64,000 nt of DNA from Coraliomargarita sp965656715 (lineage in GTDB: Bacteria; Verrucomicrobiota; Verrucomicrobiia; Opitutales; Coraliomargaritaceae), in assembly GCA_965656715.1 (NCBI GenBank), contig CBFHLR010000012.1:1-64000 (forward strand), in the 5' to 3' direction. The position numbers were made by a program, and so were the translations under genes. Shown here piece after piece: positions 1 through 9,112 of the stretch. The stretch's first letter is position 1, and each line of letters opens with the position of its first letter. The notes beneath the pieces were generated by a model that made no database searches, was not told the DNA's origin, and saw nothing but the letters and a program-made list of their open reading frames with translations.

Positions 1-26
1 TCTTGTAGGTTCCCCCACGATGTTAA

Positions 27-300
<274 letters not shown>

Positions 301-310
301 GATATAAGCC

Positions 311-1237
311 ATGATTACAAAAAACTATATCGCAATCGACATTGCTAAAGACAGCCTCGCTGTCGCCTCCGATTCCTTTAGCGGATCGTTTTCCTATGAT
401 AGCAAGGGCCTACAGAAGCTTTTAAAGCAAATCCAGAACGTCGAATCCCCTCTGGTCGTCTGCGAGGCCACTGGTGGTTATGAACGGGAACTGATGAGCT
501 TGCTGTTCGAATGGGATATCCCCGTGGCCTTACTGAATCCTGCCCGTGTGCGTGCCTTTGCTCGCAGCGAAGGCACCAAAGCCAAAACAGACCCCATCGA
601 CGCAAACATGCTGCTACGCTTTGCCAAGAGCAAAGACCTCAAACCCACGCCAGTCCCGAGCAAGCAGAAGCAGAGACTCCAGGCACTCATGGATCGCCGC
701 AGTCAGCTCACTGAAGCACTGGCTCGTGAGAAAAACCGTCTGCAGAAAAGCCCGAAGTGTGTGCGTAAATCCATTGAGAAAATGATCCGAATCCTCGAAA
801 AGGAGCTTCAGGCAATCGAGCAACAGATCCAGCAGCTCATTGAAGATGACGCGCAAATGGCCGAGCAAAGCGCAGTCATGCAATCAGTCGTTGGCGTCGG
901 CTCAACGACCGCATGGACAATCCTCGCATACCTTGACGAAATCACCTCGCTCGGACGCAACCAGCTTGTCGCTCTCGCAGGTATAGCCCCTTACAATCGC
1001 GACAGCGGAAAGTTTAAAGGTAAGCGTAGGATCGAGGGCGGACGCGCCAAAGTCAGAACATGTCTATACATGGCGGCTCGAACAGCCGCTATCCATAACC
1101 CAGTCATTAAAGCATACGTCGATCACCTGCGCTTCGAGAAAGGTAAACCATACAAATGCGCGATGGTCGCGGCCATGAGAAAACTGCTCATACATTTACA
1201 ATCTCTACTCAAAAATCCGCAAAAAGCACTTGCATGA
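311..1237 (+). CDS. IS110-family transposase
   Basis: This 308-residue protein recombines the circular element with target DNA, guided by its RNA. The N-terminal DEDD (RuvC-like) domain shows AIDIAKDS near residue 8, CEATGGYE near 56 and KTDPIDANML near 94, supplying the acidic residues. The C-terminal Transposase_20 domain has VVGVGSTTAW followed by LAGIAPYNRDSGKFKGKR, whose DSG serine is the likely nucleophile. Length is at the short end of the usual 300-400 residues and no frame break is seen, so the gene looks intact and possibly active. ATG follows directly on the structured left end. Confidence 0.95.
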   Translation: MITKNYIAIDIAKDSLAVASDSFSGSFSYDSKGLQKLLKQIQNVESPLVVCEATGGYERELMSLLFEWDIPVALLNPARVRAFARSEGTKAKTDPIDANMLLRFAKSKDLKPTPVPSKQKQRLQALMDRRSQLTEALAREKNRLQKSPKCVRKSIEKMIRILEKELQAIEQQIQQLIEDDAQMAEQSAVMQSVVGVGSTTAWTILAYLDEITSLGRNQLVALAGIAPYNRDSGKFKGKRRIEGGRAKVRTCLYMAARTAAIHNPVIKAYVDHLRFEKGKPYKCAMVAAMRKLLIHLQSLLKNPQKALA

Positions 1238-1410
1238 AGACACAGTTGCTCTGTGTGAGATTCTTGGGTTTGTGTATTTGTAATCAGCAGTTTGGTTTTT
1301 GGTTGGATTCGTGTAGGTGGGATTAAGTGTTTGGTTGGGAAGGCTTTGTTGGTTTGCTTCGTTAGATGGTGCGGATGGACTATTCGAGGGCGTGCGTTAG
1401 TTTCGAGTGG

Positions 1411-1481
1411 CTGCTCTGGCGTAGTTTTTAACCGCTGATGGACGCGGATGAACGCGGATGCTGCTCAGGTGTGAGTTTAGT
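1411..1481. repeat. Intergenic repeat, AACCGCTGATGGACG family, copy 1
   Basis: A short module made of CTGCTC(A/T)GGCGTAG, then TTTTTAACCGCTGATG, then two ACGCGGATG units and CTGCTCAGGTGTGAG. It recurs at 3043-3115 and 3361-3420, with fragments near 3718 and 3775. It codes for nothing recognisable. The flanking 1261-1500 holds no gene that I can see. Confidence 0.75.
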
Positions 1482-1498
1482 CGGGGCGCTGTGCTTGC

Positions 1499-1533
1499 AC
1501 AAAAAAAACGGCAGCGTATGGAACGCTGCCGTT
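1499..1533 (-). terminator. Rho-independent terminator of the porin gene
   Basis: An 11-bp perfect stem pairs 1507-1517 with 1523-1533 (five-base loop). Read on the minus strand it is followed by a run of eight or more T (1499-1508). It lies about 30 bases past the porin stop codon. Confidence 0.9.
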
Positions 1534-1563
1534 GTGGAATCTCGGTGTTTGGCTGTAGTGGGT

Positions 1564-2679
1564 TTACCAATACATGCGGATGGCGGAGGTGAAGCCCCAG
1601 CCGCGGTAGTCGCCGCCGCTGTTGCTGTCGTCGTGCGCGTCGGTGTATTGGATGCCGTTCTGCCACTTGAGCTTGTGCCCGTAGAGGTAGGTGTTCACGC
1701 CGGCGTAGAGCTCATGCACTTCGTCGCCGCGTGCGCTGACGAGGTCTTTCTCGTAGCGGCTGAGGCTGACGCCGTTGGCATCGGAGCTGGTCACGTAGGT
1801 GTAACGGCCGACCACTTGGAAGGTGTCGTTGATGTCGTAGAAGGGCATGACGGAGAAGCCCCAGATGTGGTTGCTGTCGAAGGTCTCGGCGTAGGCGAGA
1901 TCGGTCCAGAGGTGGTATTGTCCCTTATCCCACTGAGTGGAGAGGGAGTAGACCTGTTCGTTGTCGTTGGTGCCCATCTCGTCGGACTCGTCGTTGTAGA
2001 CGATGTCGAATTTGACGAGGGCGTTGTCGAGATCGAGACGGTCGTTGAAGTTGTAGGACACGGAGCCGAGGTAGAAGTATTTTTCGTCGAAGACATCGTC
2101 GAACTCATCGCCGTCGTCGTTGGAAAAGACGCCGCCTAAGAGGGTCCATTGGCCGGTCTTGTATTTGCTGGTGACGCCGGTGAAATACTCGGAGGTGAAC
2201 CAGGTGTTGTTGGTGAGCTTACTGCGCTCGGCTGTGATCAGGCGCTTGGAGGAGGTGGCGCCGTCGAGGGTGAAGGGGGCGGACTGCTTGCCGACTTTGT
2301 AGCTCCACTGGTCGCTGAGCTTGCTGCCGATGTAGGCCTCGGTGAGGCGGTTGTAGACGGGGTCGGTGTTTTCGAGGTCGAGGTCGGCTTCGACGTGGAC
2401 AGTGTAGTCTTCGAAGACGGTCGCTTTGAAGCCGGCGCGTGCGCGGCGCCATTGGGTCTCGCTGACACTGCCGAGGTCATCGTCGTCGAAGTTGGCGTAG
2501 TCGTATTGCAGGCGTCCGGTGAAGGCGAGGTCCTGAATAAACATGTTGCTATCGGATTCGTAGAGCATGGCTTCGCCCCAGACTTTATCGAAGATTTCTT
2601 CGTAGGTCGGTTCAGTTGCCAGGGCTGGCAGACTGAGTCCCGCTGTCAGGGCGAGGGAGGTATACTGTTTCTTATTCAT
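1564..2679 (-). CDS. Outer-membrane porin, phosphate-selective porin O/P-like
   Basis: A 371-residue exported beta-barrel protein. It starts MNKKQYTSLALTAGLSLPALA, a signal peptide ending near residue 22. The body alternates aromatic and polar residues, is rich in Asp and Tyr, and ends IRMYW with the terminal aromatic typical of barrels. Motifs such as GRLQYDYANF, WRRARAGFKATVFEDYTV and KVGKQSAPFTLD match the porin O/P family. The open frame extends upstream to 2970, but only the start at 2679 gives a signal peptide, and AGGA lies about 9 bases before it. Substrate is uncertain: family membership does not prove phosphate selectivity, and I see no convincing Pho box upstream. Confidence 0.85.
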   Translation of the reverse strand: MNKKQYTSLALTAGLSLPALATEPTYEEIFDKVWGEAMLYESDSNMFIQDLAFTGRLQYDYANFDDDDLGSVSETQWRRARAGFKATVFEDYTVHVEADLDLENTDPVYNRLTEAYIGSKLSDQWSYKVGKQSAPFTLDGATSSKRLITAERSKLTNNTWFTSEYFTGVTSKYKTGQWTLLGGVFSNDDGDEFDDVFDEKYFYLGSVSYNFNDRLDLDNALVKFDIVYNDESDEMGTNDNEQVYSLSTQWDKGQYHLWTDLAYAETFDSNHIWGFSVMPFYDINDTFQVVGRYTYVTSSDANGVSLSRYEKDLVSARGDEVHELYAGVNTYLYGHKLKWQNGIQYTDAHDDSNSGGDYRGWGFTSAIRMYW

Positions 2680-3042
2680 GTATTGTGTTCCTGGTTGGGG
2701 TGAAGGGGGTTCACCCGTATGTATTTTAGTGCTGCGGGCATGCCCGCACCTTGCCGCTGACTTTAAGAATATGTGGGGGTTCCGAGTTTTAGAGACTAGT
2801 AGTGTGTGACCTCGTGACTTAGTAATTGGGTTAATATATGCGCTTGGTGTGGAACAATTTGCGGGGGCTTGTGATGGCTTCGTTATCGGGGAAAGTGTCC
2901 CTATGTAGTTGGGGGCGTGTTGCGGAGGGTGGAGCTGTGATTGAGCGTAGGAGAGGTTGACGCTAAGCATAAATCGCTAGGGTTTTGGTTCAAATGCCAG
3001 GGCAGCGGATTTGTGTTAAGATTCTGTGTCGTGGCCTGACGG

Positions 3043-3115
3043 GCTGCTCAGGCGTAGTTTTTAACCGCTGATGAACGCTGATGAACGCGGATGCTGCTCA
3101 GGTGTGAGTTTAGTT
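3043..3115. repeat. Intergenic repeat, AACCGCTGATGGACG family, copy 2
   Basis: Same module as at 1411-1481, beginning CTGCTCAGGCGTAG and ending GGTGTGAGTTTAG. It lies directly before the first copy of the 136-bp repeat. Confidence 0.75.
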
Positions 3116-3121
3116 GGGGGT

Positions 3122-3257
3122 TGCTCAGGCGTGAGTTTTACAACCGCTGCGCTAGAGTGGAGAGTTTAGGGAGCGATTCGGTTGCTGTGCTGGGTTTTGC
3201 TGGTGTAAGGGTAGGGAGGTCTGCCCTCAGACCTCCGCTGTTTTGTGCTGGTTGTGG
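3122..3257. repeat. 136-bp direct repeat, copy 1
   Basis: A 136-base segment repeated at 3402-3537, offset by exactly 280 bases, with only about five differences. Near its end is a hairpin formed by GGAGGTCTG and CAGACCTCC around four bases. Between the copies lie AT-rich low-complexity bases of the TTAGGTGTTAAG and CTTAATC type (3260-3325). No gene is visible in 2680-4071. Confidence 0.85.
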
Positions 3258-3360
3258 TTAGTTATTAGGTGTTAAGAGTTAGGTGCTCTTAATCCTAATC
3301 TTACTCCTACTCTTAATCTCTACGCAGGGCTTACAGCGATTTGGTGATGCTTATCAAGCG

Positions 3361-3420
3361 TGGGGTTTTAACCGCTGATGGACGCTGATGAACGCGGATG
3401 CTGCTCAGGTGTGAGTTTTA
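3361..3420. repeat. Intergenic repeat, AACCGCTGATGGACG family, copy 3
   Basis: Third copy of the module, including GTTTTAACCGCTGATGGACG and CTGCTCAGGTGTGAG. It runs directly into the second copy of the 136-bp repeat. Confidence 0.75.
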
Positions 3421-3537
3421 CAACCGCTCCGCTAGAGTGGAGAGTTTTGGGAGCGATTCGGTTGCTGTGCTGGGGTTTGCTGGTGTAAGGGTAGGGAGGT
3501 CTGCCCTTAGACCTCCGCTGTTTTGTGCTGGTTGTGC
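3402..3537. repeat. 136-bp direct repeat, copy 2
   Basis: Second copy of the 3122-3257 unit. The hairpin (GGAGGTCTG, CCCT loop region, AGACCTCC) is kept, with one loop-side change. Downstream, 3538-3935 contains further fragments (3718, 3775) and a member of the GACGACATGACCGG repeat family. Confidence 0.85.
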
Positions 3538-3645
3538 GAAGGTATGAGGGTGCCTCCTTGCCATCTGCCTATTGGCGGGAGCTCAACTTATTGACTAGAG
3601 CGGGCACTGCGGTGGCGGCTGTTGATTCGTTGTTTTTTAACCGCA

Positions 3646-3695
3646 CCCGAGGAACAAAATGACGACATGACCGGATGTATCGTAGACCGGACCAA
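3646..3695 (+). repeat. GACGACATGACCGG repeat family, copy A
   Basis: Reads CCGAGGAACA, then GACGACATGACCGG, ATGTATCG and AGACCGGACCAA. The same order of blocks is found at 33638-33690 (plus) and at 48083-48134 and 48171-48218 (minus). The unit is about 50 bases, with an internal CCGG...CCGG pairing, and does not encode a recognisable protein. Confidence 0.75.
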
Positions 3696-4071
3696 TGAAC
3701 GCTAGTTTGCGCTAATCGTGTGTGGGGGCTGCTCATGCGTAGGGGTTGATGTGGGAGGTAGGCAGCGTGGAAGGATAGCTCAGGCGTGGTTTTTACAACC
3801 GTTACCCACTTAGCTTCAGCAACTCAGGGCAGGTCGCTGGAGGGGGGGGAGTTGAGGAAGGCGGTGCTTCCTAGGGTTCCGGCTCTTTGCATTTAGCCTG
3901 GGCTTGTATGATTCCTATTAGGGGCCTTTCGGCCTTTGGATGAACAAGCTTTGTTCACAGTTGAAGGGCTTCCATCAATCTGGCTCATGCTTGGATCAAA
4001 TAGTTTTTCTGTGGGGGCTTGCTTGTCGGCTTGCATCTGTGGGGCAAACGGGCAGTTTCCTACGTTTTCTT

Positions 4072-4713
4072 ATGAGCGACGCACAAAGCACTTCGGCAAA
4101 ACCTCGACTAGCTGTCATCGACTACGGCATGGGCAATCTGCGCTCGGTCGTGCGGGCGTGGGAGCATGAGGGCGCCGATGCGCAATTGGTGACGAGCCCG
4201 GATCAACTGGCGGGCGCGGATGCGGTCGTCTTCCCTGGGCAGGGCGCGATCGTCGACACCATGCAGCTGCTGCAGCAGACGGGTTTTGACACTGCGATCC
4301 GTGATTGGGTGGCGGCGGACAAGCCGTTCTTTGGTATTTGCCTCGGGCTGCAGGCGCTGTTCGAGCACTCGGAAGAGGGTGACTGCGCGGGCCTCGGCAT
4401 TTTCAAAGGCGAGGTGAAGCGCTTCCAGATCGATCCGTCGCTGAAGATCCCGCATATGGGCTGGAATACGGTGGAGTTCGCAGAGGACGCGCCGTTGACC
4501 GAGGGCCTAGTGAGCGGAGAAGACCAATTTTATTTCGTCCACAGCTACCACATCGAACCACAGGACTCGACGCTGAGTTGGTTTGAGACGGATTACGGCA
4601 AACGCTTCGTGTCGGGCATTCGCTCGGGCAATTGTTATGCGACTCAGTTCCACCCGGAAAAAAGTCAGGCAAAAGGATTGCAACTTTACTCGAACTTTCT
4701 GAAATCCCTCTGA
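4072..4713 (+). CDS. hisH: Imidazole glycerol phosphate synthase, glutaminase subunit HisH
   Basis: A 213-residue class I glutamine amidotransferase that hydrolyses glutamine and channels ammonia to HisF in histidine synthesis. AVIDYGMGNLRSV opens the domain after a short tail, GICLGLQALFE carries the nucleophile Cys, and TQFHPEKSQ carries the His-Glu pair. The frame is open from 3940, but the extra residues match nothing and the usual length is about 200, so the ATG at 4072 (MSDAQST) is preferred. No hisF neighbour is present; the gene stands alone before gltA. Confidence 0.93.
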   Translation: MSDAQSTSAKPRLAVIDYGMGNLRSVVRAWEHEGADAQLVTSPDQLAGADAVVFPGQGAIVDTMQLLQQTGFDTAIRDWVAADKPFFGICLGLQALFEHSEEGDCAGLGIFKGEVKRFQIDPSLKIPHMGWNTVEFAEDAPLTEGLVSGEDQFYFVHSYHIEPQDSTLSWFETDYGKRFVSGIRSGNCYATQFHPEKSQAKGLQLYSNFLKSL

Positions 4714-4785
4714 CCTTCTCGACTGTTGAATAACAACGAGATGCAACTTATAGACCCTATTAGGGAAACTACTACCAAGACTACC

Positions 4786-6078
4786 ATGGAGGACCAAACG
4801 GCCACACTTCGACTCGGCGATGCAAACTACGAGTTCCCAATCATTGAGGGAACCGAGGGCGAACTTGCGTTGGATACACGCACGCTTCGCTCCAAGAGCG
4901 GCTACATCGCGTTTGATGAGGGTTATGGTAATACCGGCTCATGCTTGAGCGATATTACTTTCATTAATGGTGAGGAAGGCATCTTGCGCCACCGCGGTTA
5001 TCCAATGGAGCAACTGGCGGAGCATTCCGGTTTCCTCGAGACCTCTTATTTGGTCATTTACGGTGAGCTGCCAACTCAGGAGCAGCTGACTCAGTTCAAA
5101 GCTCGTGTGAAGGGCCGCGCGCAGATCCACACGGGCATGCACCACCACTTTGAGGGCTTCCCCACCGATGCGCACCCGATGGCGATCTTGTCCTCGATGC
5201 TCAACTCTTTGGGCGCCTACTATCCGGAGATGTCTTCGAATGACCGTGAGCAAGACCTTGCGCTGTTCGATCAGACTGCAGCGATCTTGCTCTCCAAGGT
5301 GCGCACGATTGCAGCAATGACCTACCGCATGAAGACGGGGCATCCTTTCATTTATCCGGATAACAAGCGCAAGTACACGGAGAACTTCCTGCACATGATG
5401 TTCTCTGAGCCCTATGAGGAGTATGTCGATGACTGTGGTGCAGCTCAAGCGCTGGATCTCTTCCTAACCCTCCACGCGGACCACGAACAAAACTGTTCCA
5501 CTTCGACGGTGCGTATGGTGGCATCCGGCGGTGCGAATCTCTTTGCTTCGGTGGCTGCCGGTGTCTGTGCGCTTTGGGGCCCATCCCACGGTGGTGCGAA
5601 CATGGCCGTGATCAAGATGCTTGAAGACATCCACGCGTCCGGCGACGACGGCACACGCTTCATCGAAGCTGCGAAGAATCGCGAAGCGAAGCTCATGGGC
5701 TTCGGACACCGCGTGTATAAGAATTACGACCCACGTGCGAAGGTGCTTGGTAAGAGTGCTGAGGCATTGCTCGAGCGTATCGGTATCGACGATCCATTGC
5801 TCGACATCGCGAAGCGCCTAGAAAAGGCCGCGTTGGAGGACGACTTCTTCATTAGCCGTAACCTTTACCCGAATGTCGACTTCTACAGTGGCATCATCCT
5901 GAAGGCGATCGGCATTCCAGTTGAGATGTTCACGGTGATGTTTGCCATCGGCCGTATGCCTGGCTGGATCGCGAACTGGAAGGAAATCGCAGAGAATTCT
6001 GCGAGCCGCATTCACCGCCCACGTCAAATCTACACCGGCGCGGCACAACGCGACTACGTCAAGATTGGCGATCGCTAA
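4786..6078 (+). CDS. gltA: Citrate synthase
   Basis: Condenses oxaloacetate with acetyl-CoA at the entry to the citric acid cycle. From this ATG the protein has 430 residues, close to the 427 of the E. coli enzyme. Catalytic His lies in LTLHADHEQNCSTS, a second His in GPSHGGAN, and the catalytic Asp in YPNVDFYSG. GFGHRVYKNYDPRA is the usual substrate-binding segment. Upstream in-frame starts exist at 4741 (ATG) and 4726 (TTG), but they add residues without family similarity and none has a clear ribosome-binding site. The stop overlaps the next start by one base, suggesting co-transcription with the following gene. Confidence 0.96.
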   Translation: MEDQTATLRLGDANYEFPIIEGTEGELALDTRTLRSKSGYIAFDEGYGNTGSCLSDITFINGEEGILRHRGYPMEQLAEHSGFLETSYLVIYGELPTQEQLTQFKARVKGRAQIHTGMHHHFEGFPTDAHPMAILSSMLNSLGAYYPEMSSNDREQDLALFDQTAAILLSKVRTIAAMTYRMKTGHPFIYPDNKRKYTENFLHMMFSEPYEEYVDDCGAAQALDLFLTLHADHEQNCSTSTVRMVASGGANLFASVAAGVCALWGPSHGGANMAVIKMLEDIHASGDDGTRFIEAAKNREAKLMGFGHRVYKNYDPRAKVLGKSAEALLERIGIDDPLLDIAKRLEKAALEDDFFISRNLYPNVDFYSGIILKAIGIPVEMFTVMFAIGRMPGWIANWKEIAENSASRIHRPRQIYTGAAQRDYVKIGDR

Positions 6079-6992
6079 TGCGATTGAATTTAGATAGATT
6101 GATCACACTTATCGCGGGGGCGGCTCTTTGGGGAGCCGCCTTCGTTGTCAACGCATCGGCGGAAGCCGAAAAGCCAACGCCGTTGGAGATACTGGCGCCG
6201 GAAGATGTGATCGACGATTACCATCGTTTCATTAGCACGCGGGACCCGCTGAAGATTGAAGATTACTCGGGGCCGCATTCGCGGCGCGATGTGGTGGAGT
6301 TGGTGTTAGTCCAGCAGGCCCTGAGCTTGGGAGGCAATGAGCGTCCGGTGAAATGGGTGCCGTGTCGTTTGTATAAGGCGGTGTTTAGTGACTTGAAGCA
6401 AGGCAGTCATGTGCTGTGTGGAACGTCGGTTTGGGAGCGTGATGTCGCGGCAGCAAAGCAACTGTTTGCTAGTAATGTGCTTCTAGGAGACAATCAGTTT
6501 GTCATTGGTTTTTATTCGACGCCGAACAATCGCAAGGCTTTGCAGGCGAGCAATCTCGCAGACTTGCGCGCGCTGACTGCGGTTTCGAATCGTCATTGGC
6601 GCCCGGACTGGGAGACGCTTCAGGGGCTGGGTTTTAAAGAGATGCGTGATGCGCGCAGTTGGGAGACGATTGTGCGTATCTTGGCGAGTGGGCGGGCCGA
6701 TTTTACGCTGGCCCCGTTTAATGCGTCGGAGGGAATGCGTATTGAGCATGGCGAGTGCACCTTGTTGCCGATCCCGAATTTGAAGGCCTCGCTGCCCGGG
6801 CGACGTGTGTGGGCGGTGTCGAAAACGCATCCGGAGGGCACTGAGGTGTTTGAACAGTTGCAGGCCGGATTGGCGAAGTTGCGTGCAGACGGGCGCGTAG
6901 AACGGGCCTACAGGCAGTGCGGATTCCTGAACGAAACCGTGGCAGACTGGCAGTTGCTGGTGCCGGAAGAGTCAGTGGCCGGGGGCCTGTAG
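6078..6992 (+). CDS. Exported substrate-binding-like protein of unknown ligand
   Basis: A 304-residue protein with a signal peptide (hydrophobic residues about 9-28, cleavage near NASA-EAEK). The rest resembles a family-3 periplasmic binding fold: VWERDVAAAKQLFASNVLLGDNQFVIGFYS, then a NLADLRALTAVSNRHW hinge region, then GRADFTLAPFNASEGM. It has no transporter genes beside it, so it may be an orphan sensor or binding protein. It starts on the last base of the gltA stop (TAATG), implying translational coupling. Function not recognised beyond the fold. Confidence 0.7.
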   Translation: MRLNLDRLITLIAGAALWGAAFVVNASAEAEKPTPLEILAPEDVIDDYHRFISTRDPLKIEDYSGPHSRRDVVELVLVQQALSLGGNERPVKWVPCRLYKAVFSDLKQGSHVLCGTSVWERDVAAAKQLFASNVLLGDNQFVIGFYSTPNNRKALQASNLADLRALTAVSNRHWRPDWETLQGLGFKEMRDARSWETIVRILASGRADFTLAPFNASEGMRIEHGECTLLPIPNLKASLPGRRVWAVSKTHPEGTEVFEQLQAGLAKLRADGRVERAYRQCGFLNETVADWQLLVPEESVAGGL

Positions 6993-7345
6993 CATAGGCG
7001 TCTCGCCTGTGCCGCTGGTGACTGATGACACAGGCAAGATGCCTGTGCTACGTGGTGTGGCCTTGAGGTAGCGCAGGCGCGTTTCGCGCCGCAGGAGCTG
7101 AGGCTCGGTTGGGCTGACAACGACGTGGTGTGCACCGAGGCGGTGCCGCTGGTGACTGAAATGGCACTGATAACCACCTCGGTCGGCAAGCCGACCACTC
7201 CTCCTTGAAAAGGAGGAGAGTTTTTTTGAGCTCCTCTCCTTGCAGTTCGACAGGCTCACTGCCCTGAGCTTGCCGAAGGGCCAGCTGGGAGTGGTATTTC
7301 ATGAATTGGTATAAATCCGTCTAAAGGCGGGACCCCAGCCTACCG
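6993..7345. other. Gene-free stretch with short palindromes
   Basis: No coding region is convincing here. It holds ACAGGCA-AGA-TGCCTGT (7030-7046), a GGTCGGCAAGCCGACC palindrome near 7180-7196, and an imperfect palindrome of the GACAGGCTCACTGCCCTGAGC type followed by TTGCCGAAGGGCC (about 7248-7283). Such palindromes are common between genes in environmental bacterial genomes. I see no terminator with a T run. Confidence 0.5.
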
Positions 7346-7912
7346 CTATGCTTTGCGGGCGAGCCAGAGGATTGGCGGCACGCGGTCGCCTTTGATGATG
7401 GGCTCGTGGCTCTCGACCTGCCAGTTGTATTCGCGCAGTGAATACATCCACTTTGCGACGGCATCCGCTTCGGCTTGGCCGCCGTCGTGGCCACGGTAGG
7501 CGGTGACGAGCAGCAGGCCGTTTTGTTGGAGCAGCTTCGCGCTGGCTTCGAGCGCAGGGAGGGTGCTTTGCTCGCAGGTCTGGATGGCTTTGTCGCTGCC
7601 GGGAAGATAACCGAGGTTGAAGGTGATGGCGCTCGCCTGTGCCGTGTAGCTTTCGCTGAGTTGTTTCAACACGGCTGCATGGTCGCCGCAGTGCAGCTCG
7701 CTGCGATCCGCGAGCTTGGCGGTCTCCAGGCGCTGGCGTGTCGAGTCGATCGCGGCTTGCTGTAGGTCGATGGCGATGACTTTGCCCGTTTGGCCCACTC
7801 GCTCGGCGAGCTTGGCCGTGTCGTAGCCGTTGCCTGCGGTGGCATCGATCGTAAGGTCGCCTTCGTGGACCTGTGCATCGAGTTGTTGGTGTGCGAGTTC
7901 AGTGAGGCGCAT
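7346..7912 (-). CDS. mnmM: Putative tRNA wobble-uridine methyltransferase, MnmM/YtqB-like
   Basis: A 188-residue SAM-dependent methyltransferase of the rRNA-methylase-like YtqB family. DLTIDATAGNGYDTAKLA forms the SAM glycine loop near residues 19-36, VIAIDLQQ follows as the acidic strand end, and ITFNLGYLPGSDK is the family's catalytic NLGYLPG signature. B. subtilis YtqB was assigned as the enzyme methylating nm5U to mnm5U at tRNA position 34. The next gene upstream on the same strand is an FAD oxidoreductase of the MnmC-C/MnmL type, which makes the substrate; this pairing supports the call. Activity itself is inferred. Confidence 0.8.
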   Translation of the reverse strand: MRLTELAHQQLDAQVHEGDLTIDATAGNGYDTAKLAERVGQTGKVIAIDLQQAAIDSTRQRLETAKLADRSELHCGDHAAVLKQLSESYTAQASAITFNLGYLPGSDKAIQTCEQSTLPALEASAKLLQQNGLLLVTAYRGHDGGQAEADAVAKWMYSLREYNWQVESHEPIIKGDRVPPILWLARKA

Positions 7913-8044
7913 TTGGGGGCCGCGATGCGGCAGGGTGTTAGTTGTTAGGTTGTTAGTTGTTAGGAACGCTGCCTCGCGCGAGCAAGGGGGATGCGCTGCA
8001 GTTCTTAATCTGACTCCTACTCTTAATCATAATCTCTTTGAGAC

Positions 8045-9112
8045 TTATCTAAATCGGCTGATGTGAATCTCTTCGTCGAGCTCGGTGCCATTGAGGAGGT
8101 GATCGACGAGCAGGCGGCTCATTTCGGGTGCGAGTGAGGCGCCCTTGGAGCCGAGGCCGTTGAAGATGTGGAGCTGTGGCTTGTCGTGGTGGCTGCCGAG
8201 GAAGGGGCGCACATCGGCTGAGCTTGGGCGCAGGCCAGCGAGGTGTTGCACGATTTCAACCTCGTGTTCCCTGCTGATGAAGCTGTAGAGGCCGTCGAGT
8301 AGTTGTGCTTTGCCGTCGTCCGTTGGCTCGCAGGACAGGTCGTCGACTTCGTAGGTGGCGCCAAGGCGAATGGTTTGATCGCCGTAGGGGAGGATCCACT
8401 TCTGGTGGTGATAGATCGCTTTGGGCAGCTCGAGGCTCGGGCACTTGACGATGAGCGTCTCGCCTTTAATCGGTGCGAGTGGCAGCCAGTTGAACCACGG
8501 GTTGTTGCGTAGGTTGGCGCCTTCGCAGAAAATCACCTTGTCTGCTTGGATGGCTTCATAGTTCCAGCCCTGTTTGCCCTGCATGAGCGTCGAGTAGTGG
8601 AAGCTGCTGTCGTCGAGTTTGCCTTGCTTGGTAAAGTGGGTGCGTAGGGTCTCCAATAGTAAGGGGAGGTCGACATAGGCAGCGCCGAGAATGTCAAAGT
8701 GTCCGTGGGTGTCTTTGATTGGGGCAGGGCCTGTGCCGACTTCATGAAACTCGCCCAGCACATCCTTGTAGCGTGGGTTACGCATGCGGCGGCCGATGCG
8801 TTTGACGTCTTCGTCGTTCTGGCAGTAGCGGTGTAGGGGTATCTTGTGGTAGAGTTCGACGTCGAATTGCTCTTCGATTGCGCGGTAGCAGCGCTCTGCT
8901 TCGGGGCCAAGGGTATCAAACTCCCAACTTTTGACGGCCCAGCGACCGGTCACTGGATTGATGACTCCGGCGGCGACAGCCGAGGCACTTGGGGCTGCAC
9001 AGTCGCCGATCAGGTGCACGGACTGGCCAGCTTGTTCCAAACGCCATGCAAGTAGGCAGCCTGCAAGTCCGGCGCCGACGATGAGGTAGTTAGTTGTGGG
9101 TTGCGGGTTGAT
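8045..9112 (-). CDS. FAD-dependent oxidoreductase, MnmC C-domain/MnmL-like
   Basis: A DAO-superfamily flavoprotein that probably converts cmnm5U to nm5U in tRNA, the step before MnmM. The dinucleotide motif IVGAGLAGCLLAWRLEQAG (9028-9082) is followed by SAVAAGVINPVTGRW, KGETLIVKCPSLELPKA, GLRPSSADVRPFLG and GLGSKGASLAPEMS, a block order like that of the MnmC C-terminal half. An odd point: between the in-frame TAA at 9131-9133 and the FAD motif there is no ATG, GTG or TTG. The first is a TTG at 9040, inside the Rossmann fold. The start given (ATC at 9112) is a guess; a rare start codon or a damaged 5' end are both possible. Confidence 0.75.
   Translation of the reverse strand: MNPQPTTNYLIVGAGLAGCLLAWRLEQAGQSVHLIGDCAAPSASAVAAGVINPVTGRWAVKSWEFDTLGPEAERCYRAIEEQFDVELYHKIPLHRYCQNDEDVKRIGRRMRNPRYKDVLGEFHEVGTGPAPIKDTHGHFDILGAAYVDLPLLLETLRTHFTKQGKLDDSSFHYSTLMQGKQGWNYEAIQADKVIFCEGANLRNNPWFNWLPLAPIKGETLIVKCPSLELPKAIYHHQKWILPYGDQTIRLGATYEVDDLSCEPTDDGKAQLLDGLYSFISREHEVEIVQHLAGLRPSSADVRPFLGSHHDKPQLHIFNGLGSKGASLAPEMSRLLVDHLLNGTELDEEIHISRFR

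Noticed and set aside
1438..2139. A 233-residue open frame on the plus strand (Val/Ala/Gly-rich)
   Set aside because: It is antisense to the porin gene, and its Val/Ala-rich content follows from the codon use of the real gene on the other strand.
2680..2830. Pho box before the O/P-type porin
   Set aside because: Only loose GTCAC/GTGAC words with wrong spacing are present on either strand.
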